Shown here one piece after another: positions 52,022 to 59,854 of a DNA stretch of 64,000 nucleotides. Both the position numbers and the translations under genes were made by a program. Source of the DNA: Paraburkholderia saeva (GTDB taxonomy: Bacteria; Pseudomonadota; Gammaproteobacteria; Burkholderiales; Burkholderiaceae); contig NZ_CAJQZC010000004.1 of the NCBI RefSeq assembly GCF_907164555.1, positions 543,342 to 607,341 on the forward strand, in the 5' to 3' direction. Positions within the stretch are counted from its first letter, which is position 1. Every line of letters begins with the position of its first letter. Below the pieces are notes generated by a model that worked only from the letters and a program-made list of their open reading frames with translations, was not told the origin of the DNA and did no database searches.

Positions 52022-52136
52022 ATTGACGTCCTTCGGGGACTATCGCCAGCTATCGAAAAATTGCCGTAACACGTTGATTTTTATGAAAATGTGTCGCGGC
52101 ATCTATCGGTGGCTATCGCCGGCCAGCAAAAAAGGT

Positions 52137-52305
52137 TGACGGTAAAGCTGACGGTAAGAATCGAGGCCGAATTAAGACCCTCCCGTTCACTATTCAGACT
52201 TTTACCGTCTTTGACGGTAAAAGGCTTCTCTGGAAAGCTTGTTTCATGCGGCTTTCCGGGCATCAACAGGTCTCCTGGTCCCTGACGGTAAAACCTGACG
52301 GTAAA
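52137..52305 (+). repeat. cluster of TGACGGTAA(A) direct repeats near attL
   Basis: Copies begin at 52137, 52149, 52212, 52283 and 52296. The pairs 52137/52149 and 52283/52296 are 12-13 bases apart. Matching copies occur at 61856-61866 and 61869-61877 near attR. Likely integrase arm-binding sites. Confidence 0.7.
52200..52222. repeat. perfect palindrome built from the arm repeat
   Basis: TTTTACCGTC (52200-52209) and GACGGTAAAA (52213-52222) are exact inverted copies separated by 3 bases. It lies 111 bases upstream of the integrase start and could be an operator or an integrase dimer site. Confidence 0.6.
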
Positions 52306-52332
52306 GCCGTCAAAAAGCCGGAGGAAACCTCG

Positions 52333-53508
52333 ATGCTTACTGACGCCGCACTACGCAACCTGAAGCCTAAGTCCAAGATTTATAAGGCTTCTGACCGGGA
52401 CGGGATGTACGTGACGGTATCGCCCAGCGGTACTGTCACTTTCCGCTACGATTACCGTTTCAACGGCCGAAGGGAAACGCTGACCCTCGGGCGCTATGGC
52501 CCTGGCGGTATTTCACTGGCGATGGCGCGCGAACTGCTCCTGGACGCGCGCAAAACCGTTCTCAAGGGCATCTCGCCCGCGCTCGAAAAGCAACGCGAGA
52601 AACGCCGGGTGGTCGCCATCGAGACCTTTGGCACGGCGATGGAGACATGGCTGGCCAATGCAAGGTTGGCCGACAGCACTCGCGCCATGCGCAAGCACAT
52701 CATCGACCGGGACATCCTGCCGGTATTCCAGAATCGCCTGCTGACCGAAATCCAGCCTGAAGACCTGCGGGCCTTGTGCAACAAGGTCAAGGAACGCGGG
52801 GCGCCCGCCACGGCGGTGCAGATTCGGGACATCGTGAAGCAGGTCTATGTCTACGCCATCGCCCACGGTGAAAAGGTGGATAACACCGGCAGCTTGCAAG
52901 CACCGGCCCCGCCGTACACGGTGATGGCGGGCACGATCATTCCGGCCGCGCTGGTGACGGGCATCAATTCCGACCTGCCGGGGCAGATCATTGCCGAGGT
53001 CACGCAGCCCGTGTACGACACCGCAACCGGGCACTATCTGCTGATTCCGCAGGGTTCGCGCCTGATCGGCCGCTACGACAGCCAGGTGGCGTTCGGACAG
53101 CAGCGCGTGCTGCTGGTATGGCTGCGCTTGGTACTGCCCGATACCTCGTCAATTGCGCTCGACAAACTGCCCGGCATCGACCCGGCCGGGTACGCGGGCC
53201 TGGAAGATGGCGTGGACTGGCATTGGGGCCGCATTCTGGCGGGTGCTGTGCTGTCCACGATGCTTGGCGTCGGCTCCGAGCTGGCCGTCTCGAATCAGGG
53301 TAGCGCCAACGGCAATACCGTTATCGCGCTGCGGGATAGCTCGCAGGACACGGCCAATCAGGTCGGACAGGAAATCACACGCCGCGACCTGAGCATCCAG
53401 CCAACGTTAACCGTGCGGCCGGGGTTTCAGGTCAACGTGATGGTGAACAAGGATCTGGTGTTGCGACCGTATCAACCGCTCTTTGTCCAGCGAGGACCGA
53501 TGCCATGA
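52333..53508 (+). pseudogene. in-frame fusion of a tyrosine integrase N-terminal half to a TrbI C-terminal half
   Basis: A 391-residue open frame starts at ATG 52333, with GGAGGA seven bases upstream. Residues 1-183 are the arm-binding (DUF4102-like, LTDAALRNLKPKSKIYKASD) and core-binding parts of a P4-type integrase (ending IVKQVYVYAIAHGEK). From about residue 186 (SLQAPAPPYTVMAGTIIPAA) the sequence is the VirB10/TrbI domain of a type IV secretion channel, with GINSDLPGQIIAEVTQPVYD, LLIPQGSRLIGRYDSQVAFG and a terminal VRPGFQVNVMVNKDLVLRPY. The junction is near 52876-52890. The integrase Arg-His-Arg-Tyr catalytic domain and the TrbI membrane anchor are both missing, consistent with one large internal deletion. 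Probably non-functional, though the frame is preserved. Confidence 0.88.
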
Positions 53509-53726
53509 GTACGACGCGCAAGCTGCGGCTGGGGCCGCTACCGAAAACCGAGAACGTCAAGCTAGCGTTCACATGCTCGGTTGGCTTGAAAGCCGATTTG
53601 GACCGCTACGCCGCATTGCACGCGCAGACCTACGGCGAAGCGGTTGATGCAACGACTCTGATACCGTACATGCTGGAAACGTTCATGGCACGAGACCGGG
53701 GATTCAGACAGAAAGTGACGGGGTGA
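53505..53726 (+). CDS. DUF2274-like small protein downstream of trbI
   Basis: A 73-residue protein beginning MSTTRKLRLGPLPKTENVKL. Its ATG overlaps the trbI stop (ATGA). Small DUF2274 proteins occupy exactly this place after trbI in Tn4371-like integrative conjugative elements, and the start (KLRLGPLPK) fits. The length and predicted helix suggest a ribbon-helix-helix-like DNA-binding protein, but that is inference. It marks the original element type. Confidence 0.75.
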   Translation: MSTTRKLRLGPLPKTENVKLAFTCSVGLKADLDRYAALHAQTYGEAVDATTLIPYMLETFMARDRGFRQKVTG

Positions 53727-53820
53727 GGGATTGGCGTAAGGCCCTCGCCGACGCCGTTTCATCTAAAATCTTGCAAGAAGAAGGAGCGCAAACCAAGCGG
53801 AAGACAAGGATTTCGAGCAC

Positions 53821-54759
53821 ATGGTGACCAATTCCTCAGAGCGCATCACGATCAGCACGATTGATTGGTCAAAGCCCGTTGTCGAGTGGAAATCGACCTT
53901 GGCGGATTTTGGTCGTCGTCGGCACCTGAGCTATACGATGGACTTTGACTCTCGAGCTCATGTTTTTGATGAGCCCGGTGAGGGGTGGACGGAGGAGGCC
54001 AAGCGTCTCCATATGGAGAATCGGGAACGGACAAAGATTGGTCTTGTTCGGGAGTTCGGAGAGATTTTTTCCGAGAAAAAGATCGAGAACTTTGTTGCCA
54101 TAGGTACCAAGCCGTTCTCCGTCCTTGCCTATCATAATCACTTCTTCGACCAAGTACGACGCGCATTTGTCATTGGCGCGTACTACCCGGCGCTTGTAGG
54201 CGCCTGCGCGCTTGGCGAGCGAATCTTGAATCACCTCGTTCTAGATCTGAGAGACTTCTACAAGAGCACGCCGGAATACAGAAAGGTTTTCCGGAAAGGC
54301 TCCTTCGATAATTGGCAGGTGCCAATCGACACATTGGAAGCATGGAACGTCCTGCAACCGAAAGCTGTAACGGAGTTTCGCGCGCTCATGGAACTCAGGC
54401 ACAGGTCGATCCACTTCAATGTTGGAACCTACGCCACATTGAAAGAAGACGCGCTCTCTGCGATCCATCACATGCGAGAAATAATCGATCAGCAATTCAC
54501 GGCATTCGGCGACAGGCCGTGGTTCATCACGGGGACGAAAGGTCATCTTTTCATCAAGCGTGAGTGGGAGGAGAACCCTTTCATCAAGACCTACTACTTG
54601 CCGAGCTCTCCGTTTGTTGGGCCTTACTTTGCGATCTCTTTTGACCAAGGGCTGCAATTCCATGACCACCATGACTATGGTGACGGTCATTGGTCGGATG
54701 ACGAGTTCGCAGCGGTGTTTGAGGCTAGATCGTTGGACCAGTTAGCCAAGGCAGAATAG
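53821..54759 (+). CDS. unrecognised protein with a HEPN-like R-x4-H motif
   Basis: A 312-residue soluble protein I cannot assign to a named family. A helical central part (ALVGACALGERILNHLVLDL, residues 124-143) is followed by ALMELRHRSIHFNVGTYATL, in which Arg193 and His198 form the R-x4-H of HEPN ribonucleases. No membrane segment is seen. Codon use is more AT-tolerant than in the flanking chromosome, indicating transfer. It stands 94 bases after the DUF2274-like gene and 153 before the nuclease-NTPase gene. A toxin or abortive-infection role is inferred only. Confidence 0.6.
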   Translation: MVTNSSERITISTIDWSKPVVEWKSTLADFGRRRHLSYTMDFDSRAHVFDEPGEGWTEEAKRLHMENRERTKIGLVREFGEIFSEKKIENFVAIGTKPFSVLAYHNHFFDQVRRAFVIGAYYPALVGACALGERILNHLVLDLRDFYKSTPEYRKVFRKGSFDNWQVPIDTLEAWNVLQPKAVTEFRALMELRHRSIHFNVGTYATLKEDALSAIHHMREIIDQQFTAFGDRPWFITGTKGHLFIKREWEENPFIKTYYLPSSPFVGPYFAISFDQGLQFHDHHDYGDGHWSDDEFAAVFEARSLDQLAKAE

Positions 54760-54912
54760 GGGACTTCTAACAGCTTTGCGGGTGGGCTGTCCCAGTACTG
54801 AAGGCGCCGCCTCGCTTTTTCCTACTACCCAACCGGGTGTTCGAAGGTTGCGAAGCTATTCGCGAGAGACCGTCGAGCGCGAAGAACTGCAACTCTAGGC
54901 CGACAGGGAAAG

Positions 54913-56846
54913 ATGACTATGGAAAAGACGCAACCCGAGGGTGATGACCCTGGCGTCCGTGATCAAGAGGGAACGAGTACGGCGTCTAGCGGGCCCGCTG
55001 GAGCACACTTTGAAGGGCAGGTTGCCGCATTTTATCTGCTTGCAATGCTCTGTGGCGCACCGCCACGCGGCCTTCCCGGCACAACGATCGATCGAATTGC
55101 CCTTCAACAAGCAAACACCGGGCGACCTCTCGACGACGTGATCGTCCATGCAATCGATGGTTTCGGCAAACCTGCTGTACTGGAGATACAGGTCAAACGG
55201 ACGATCACGTTTACCCCGGCGGACCCGGTGTTCCGAAAAGTTGTAGGTCAGATTGTGGAGGCCGTGCGCCGCCCGGACTTTTGGTCAACTCAGTATGGCT
55301 TGGCAATCGCTACGACCAAAGGGTCGCGAAAGATAGATGGTCCGTATCAGGACGTGCTCGCACTGGCGCGACAAATCGGAAATTCGGAGACATTCACCGC
55401 GCAACTCAAGCTTCCTGGTGTCGCAAACGATGACATGCGAACTTTTGTCCAGACGTTCCAGGGGCACCTCAAGGAAGAGGGTGCATCTCACGATGACGAA
55501 ACGACCTGGAAGTTGTTACGCCGACTTGAGATTCTAACGTTTGACTTCACAGCACCTGGCTCCATATCGGAGGATCTTGTTCGGGAGCGAGCACTCCGGA
55601 CGTTGCATGCCGATGATGCCTCGCGAGTGGATGCGTTTTGGGGGAATCTTGTCGAGCTGGCGATCAATGTAGCCAAGAATGGAGGGGACAGAAATCGCAC
55701 GACGCTTTTGGAGTCCCTGCATCCTCGCGGATTGCGCTTCGCCGCAGACCGGCGGCACATAAGCACCCGGGCGGCTCTCGTTGAACATGCCCGCCAAGCG
55801 CTCGCTGACATCGACAACCGTGTAGGCAAGGTCGTACTTGCGCGCCATGAACGCGTGGCAGCGGTGCACGAAGCCTTCGATGTTGGACGTTATGTCGAGC
55901 TTCGCGGCGACGCTGGCGTAGGTAAGTCCGGGGTGTTGCGTCAGGTGGCGGAGTCCTTGCAGACCGAGGGTCAAGTTCTTGTCCTGAGCCCAGGTCGTTG
56001 CGTTCCGCGCGGCTGGACAGCCATGCGCGCGCAGATCGGCTTTGACGGTACCGCTCATGAGCTTTTGGTTGAGCTTGCCAATGACGGCGGCGCCATCCTG
56101 TTTGTGGACAACCTTGACTCTTTCAGCGGCGAGGAGCGTCTCACCGTTGTGGACATGCTCCGAGCCGCCGCAGATGTTTCCGGTGTATCGGTTCTCGCCA
56201 CCGCTCGAACTGAATTTGGCGTGGAGGAGCCCAGTTGGTTGCCCGAGGACGCGCTCGATAGATTGAAGCGGGCGTCGCCTGTGATGATCGATGCGTTGAT
56301 TTGCATGCGCTTGCCCGTTTTACTTTACCGGAGATTTCCTGGGCTCAGGTTGTGGCGACTCCCGAGGGACAACTTATTGGACTCGTTGACGCTCAAGCGA
56401 CCGCAGCACTGGACGACTTTGTACGGAAGAACAAGAAGGAGGATGGCACTTTCCAGGCAGAATCAGCGAAGCTTCAGCTAAGACGCTATTGGGAATTGGA
56501 GAGAAAGCTTCTTTCGGCTATTCCGAACTACAGGACTTTGCTCAAAGAGAGAGCGTTAGGTGAAATGCGCATGACCGAGTGGTCCAGCGTCACATATGAC
56601 AACCTTGGGCACTCCACGATTGCTAGGCTGCATGGATTTCCGAAATGGAAAGATTACCTTGTGACAGAGCGACGCGAGCTGGTGGAACAAGTGGCCTCCA
56701 CAGGCTCTTGGGCAGCTAGGGACTTGCTAGGTCTCAAGAGGGAAGATGACTTCAGAGTAATGTCCGATGAGGACTTGGCTGATAGATTTTTTCTTGGCGA
56801 TTTCGAAACGCTGCGCGCTCTCCGCAAGGCGTATGGAGGTCCCTGA
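54913..56846 (+). pseudogene. frameshifted PD-(D/E)xK nuclease-P-loop NTPase fusion
   Basis: Two adjacent frames form one protein of about 645 residues. The first (54913-56296) has a nuclease-like N-terminus: FEGQVAAFYLLAML, Asp75 in DDVIVHA, and Glu91/Gln93/Lys95 in LEIQVKRT. It then has a Walker A GDAGVGKS (residues 332-339) and Walker B ILFVDNLD (395-402), as in STAND or AAA ATPases. Near 56296-56300 the frame switches; adding one G in TTGATTT would restore DAL-DLHALARFTL. The second frame ends at 56846 in ALRKAYGGP. Such nuclease-NTPase fusions are typical anti-phage effectors. A sequencing error cannot be excluded. No slippery sequence supports programmed shifting. Confidence 0.75.
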
Positions 56847-57195
56847 AGGACCGCTGTTGGGGAATGGCGCATCACATGATGCATTTTGGCCCGTCAAAAG
56901 GCCGCTATGGCCGCGCATCTCGGGCCGTCGATAGCACGCATAGACGATGAAAGCGCATGATTATTTCCAGATCAGCGCTCACGACTGACATCGATCTGAA
57001 AAAACTCCTGTCAGGAAGTCGATCTTTTCTTCGACATGACTAAGCTAGCTGCTTGACGTGCCATCAGCAGGAAGTTGTGATGGCCTAGACGCTGAAGGGC
57101 AGCGCTTAGATTTAGCGACGGAAAACGCTTCAGTATCCGTATCGTAGGACGGAGCGACGGCCCGATGGTTGTCGCCATGCCACCGGGGGCAGACA
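56847..57195. other. non-coding gap in the island
   Basis: 349 bases with stops in all frames and no recognisable gene, repeat or terminator. The base composition is visibly less GC-rich than the chromosome outside the island. Confidence 0.4.
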
Positions 57196-57807
57196 TTGGA
57201 AACCAAGGAGCAGTTGCCGCGCATCTTCCAAGCCAACCTCGCTAGGCTGTTTGAGCGGGTAATTCAGCCTTCAATGGAGATGCTCTCGGTCCACTCGTTG
57301 CTGGAAAGCGGCGAGGCAGCGACAATTGAGCAGTTTCTCGATCGCGCTGCGGCTCAGGTCGACAACTACACAGCTAATGAGGCGGCGAAGGCATTCGCGC
57401 TGACGCTCGCGGCAGTCTTTGAGCGTCAGTTGAGCATTTGGGCGCGAGCCGTGTATTTCGACATGCCGAAGTCGCGCGGATTTGAGGACCTCCTGGCGCT
57501 TTGCGCCGACCGCGCTGGGATCGACATTGTTCAAACCGAGTTGGGGGTCAATCTCACCGAGATGTTCATGGTCGCCAATGTCGTTCGTCATGGCGAAGGT
57601 TCATCGTGCGAGAAGCTGAAGCTGATCGCTCCCGGGCTGTGGGACGATGCAAGCAACGACTACCATGATTTGTTGGCTGGGCCGCGGATACCGAGCGAGC
57701 ACCTCAGAATCCGGATGCGCGACCTAACTCGCTACATACGAGCAACCACGCGGTTCTGGGGGATGGCTGATCCTTTGCCGATGGCGGTTACCGACCCACC
57801 ATTTTGA
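57196..57807 (+). CDS. unrecognised small helical protein, possible HEPN fold
   Basis: About 203 residues from TTG 57196 (start uncertain; another TTG lies at 57169, and the ribosome site is weak). Predicted mostly helical. ANEAAKAFALTLAAVFERQL resembles the first HEPN helices. FMVANVVRHGEGSSCEKLK resembles the R-(H/N)-x2-3 catalytic turn of MAE_28990-like HEPN proteins (Arg131-His132), but a clean R-x4-H is not present. No named family recognised. Isolated between a non-coding gap and the convergent 57986 gene. Confidence 0.55.
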   Translation: METKEQLPRIFQANLARLFERVIQPSMEMLSVHSLLESGEAATIEQFLDRAAAQVDNYTANEAAKAFALTLAAVFERQLSIWARAVYFDMPKSRGFEDLLALCADRAGIDIVQTELGVNLTEMFMVANVVRHGEGSSCEKLKLIAPGLWDDASNDYHDLLAGPRIPSEHLRIRMRDLTRYIRATTRFWGMADPLPMAVTDPPF

Positions 57808-57985
57808 GCCGGGCCACGGGACGGGTCGATCACATGACGGGAGCCGAATAATTTGACGATCAGCCGGACGTTCTGCCCCGCAGCTCCGCGAAGCTTTATA
57901 GCGCGACGTCGAGACGACCGACTCTAAGAGGCAATCTGACGTCGTTCCGCATGTGGGCCCTTTCGGGGCAGCGTTCTATGCCGGC

Positions 57986-59353
57986 TTAGTCGTCGACCGC
58001 CCGCTCCGGCGGTGGCAGAACCCAGCCATCGGACTGTAGGGTGTTGAGTACGTCGTTATACTTATCGGTACAACGCATACGACGAATGTGTTGATAAAAG
58101 CGATTCCGTGCGTCAGTGGTCGGCAGGTCAGCAGGCGCCGCGTTACGGAGCACTCCGAGAAGAAGCGTATCCGTCTCAGCAGCATCCCAGTTCTGCCCGT
58201 TGCCGGTGATCGCATCGAGGAGTTGGTCAAGCTGTTCGCTGCTGAGGCGGCCGGCGAACGGCGTGATGAGGTCTCTAAAGTTCGCCTCTGATCCGCGCCA
58301 GCTACCGGAATCCTGATATTCTCCGACCGCCGTGAGCCACAGGGCGGCAAGCGGCTGCGAGGCTATCGCATCGGCTAACTGCTGCCGAGTGAGCCCGGCG
58401 ATTAGTGCCAACACCGCGTCGCGGAATTGCGGAACGGCCGCTCCCGCTAGGATACTGTAATCAGTGATCGCTGCGGGGTCGGCATTATCAATGGTCGCCT
58501 GCAGGGCTGTTCGCGTCGGCTCTTGAAGCGGCTGCCAGAAGTCCGGAAACGCGGCGATGAAGGCGATCGCGCGAGGCCGATTGGGCGGCTCGAGGTTGTC
58601 TATCAGCCTGACGATTGCCAAAGAGACGTCCGGCCAAGCGTGAGCCGCGCGGTCGCGTACCGCGAGCAGCGAGGGAATGATCTTGCGATGGAGCGCTTCC
58701 CATTGTGCTGGCACGCCCTTGAGAAGAGATTTTGCGAGCACCATGCCAAAGTTGCGGACGTTCTGAGCACGGACGCGCGCGAGGTAGCGTTGCTCGACGT
58801 AGTCGAGGATGCGGTCGTGGACCGTAGGAAAGCCCGGCGACTGTACATCGATGTCATAGAGGTCGAAGATCGCCTTGCCCTGCAGGGGTTCCTGCGACAG
58901 CACAAGATCTACCGCATTGACAAGGTGAAGTCGCACCAACTCGGGAGATGGTTCGAATAGATCGGCCTCGGCTGAGAACGCTGGGTGCGCGCAAAGATGC
59001 CTATCTTCCCGAAGGCGGTCCAAATGAGTTCGAGCGATGCGATTGACGACCTGAGTGTTGGCCGTTGCATCTTCGAGGATGCCTCCCTCAAGCTGAAGCA
59101 GCTTGGCGATGTCGCCTGCGGTAGTCGCGTTATCCCAAGACTGAAGAAATGCAGTCGCGGCCGCGTCGCCCATGGCGCTTAGCTCACGGTACTTGGCGAT
59201 CAGATCATAGACTAGAGCGACCCAGGCGGAGGTAAGCGCGCCACGCAACGCGCCCGCTTTATAGGCTTTCACGGCGTCAAGAAAGTACACCTTCGACTGG
59301 GCGTGACGAATTCGCGTGATGAGTATGTCGAGATCTATGAATCCAGTGTCCAC
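57986..59353 (-). CDS. unrecognised protein with N-terminal HEPN-like domain
   Basis: About 455 residues from GTG 59353 (a TTG at 59404 would add 17). The first 130 residues look like a HEPN domain. The helix pair AYKAGALRGALTSAWVALVY is typical, and LREDRHLCAHPAFS carries the R-x4-H motif (Arg118, His123). The rest is helical, with HEAT-like or ARM-like character and no known motif (for example KIIPSLLAVRDRAAHAWPDV). A HEPN nuclease coupled to a helical sensor region is a common design in anti-phage proteins; that role is inferred. It is transcribed opposite to 57196. Confidence 0.62.
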   Translation of the reverse strand: MDTGFIDLDILITRIRHAQSKVYFLDAVKAYKAGALRGALTSAWVALVYDLIAKYRELSAMGDAAATAFLQSWDNATTAGDIAKLLQLEGGILEDATANTQVVNRIARTHLDRLREDRHLCAHPAFSAEADLFEPSPELVRLHLVNAVDLVLSQEPLQGKAIFDLYDIDVQSPGFPTVHDRILDYVEQRYLARVRAQNVRNFGMVLAKSLLKGVPAQWEALHRKIIPSLLAVRDRAAHAWPDVSLAIVRLIDNLEPPNRPRAIAFIAAFPDFWQPLQEPTRTALQATIDNADPAAITDYSILAGAAVPQFRDAVLALIAGLTRQQLADAIASQPLAALWLTAVGEYQDSGSWRGSEANFRDLITPFAGRLSSEQLDQLLDAITGNGQNWDAAETDTLLLGVLRNAAPADLPTTDARNRFYQHIRRMRCTDKYNDVLNTLQSDGWVLPPPERAVDD

Positions 59354-59447
59354 GGTTATGGCTCTATAAGGGTGTATGAAATATGGAGAAGCGATAAAAC
59401 CCAAGATGCTGGACGCGCCTTTCTACACTCGCAGCATCAGTCTGCCC

Positions 59448-59687
59448 CTACCTTTCAAGGCGAACGCGAAGACGCCTTGCTCGCTCGCGGAATGCAGCTT
59501 CCCCTCCTTCTAGAATGTCACAGACCGCCTTGCGAATGTCCGCATTTTCCAGTCCGCCAGCTTGGTACGTGATCGGAGGAAGTCCGCCAGTAGGGTGCGG
59601 CCCCCAGTTGAAAAGAGGGACGGCCCGCGCTGTCGTGCTCCGCATCGAGCCTTGCTGCGCGGGTCTCGCCTCCATTCGGGCTTCCAT
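59448..59687 (-). CDS. possible small ORF or gene fragment
   Basis: A 79-codon open frame. The part from TYQAGGLENADIRKAVCDIL to the Arg-rich end RARRLRVRLER reads like real protein, but it may be a remnant of a longer gene. No family recognised and no convincing ribosome site. It fills most of an otherwise empty 500-base gap between two minus-strand genes. Confidence 0.3.
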   Translation of the reverse strand: MEARMEARPAQQGSMRSTTARAVPLFNWGPHPTGGLPPITYQAGGLENADIRKAVCDILEGGEAAFRERARRLRVRLER

Positions 59688-59854
59688 CGCTGACGCCTCC
59701 GGCCCGGATAGTGGTGAGTCGCCTGTCCAGCCGTCTTTCCCGACTTCATTGCCTTGTCCCCGACTGTAGCTCGCTACCGGGTGCCGTCAAGGCGCGCCCG
59801 GCCGTGCCGCACGCGTCATAGCGGCGATTGCTGGACTCAGCTCAACGTACCTGG

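Larger units (their letters stand above)
52022..52332. other. integration-end region with two sets of short repeats
   Basis: This 311-base stretch has no gene. It holds four CTATCG motifs in two pairs (starts 52040/52050 and 52103/52113, each pair 10 bases apart). It also holds five TGACGGTAA copies (starts 52137, 52149, 52212, 52283, 52296) and one inverted copy that completes a palindrome at 52200-52222. These fit arm-type integrase and excisionase binding sites, but the roles are inferred. Confidence 0.6.

Noticed and set aside
56270..56330. Programmed ribosomal frameshift in the nuclease-NTPase gene
   Set aside because: No slippery heptamer, downstream structure or internal ribosome site is visible; a one-base deletion explains it better.
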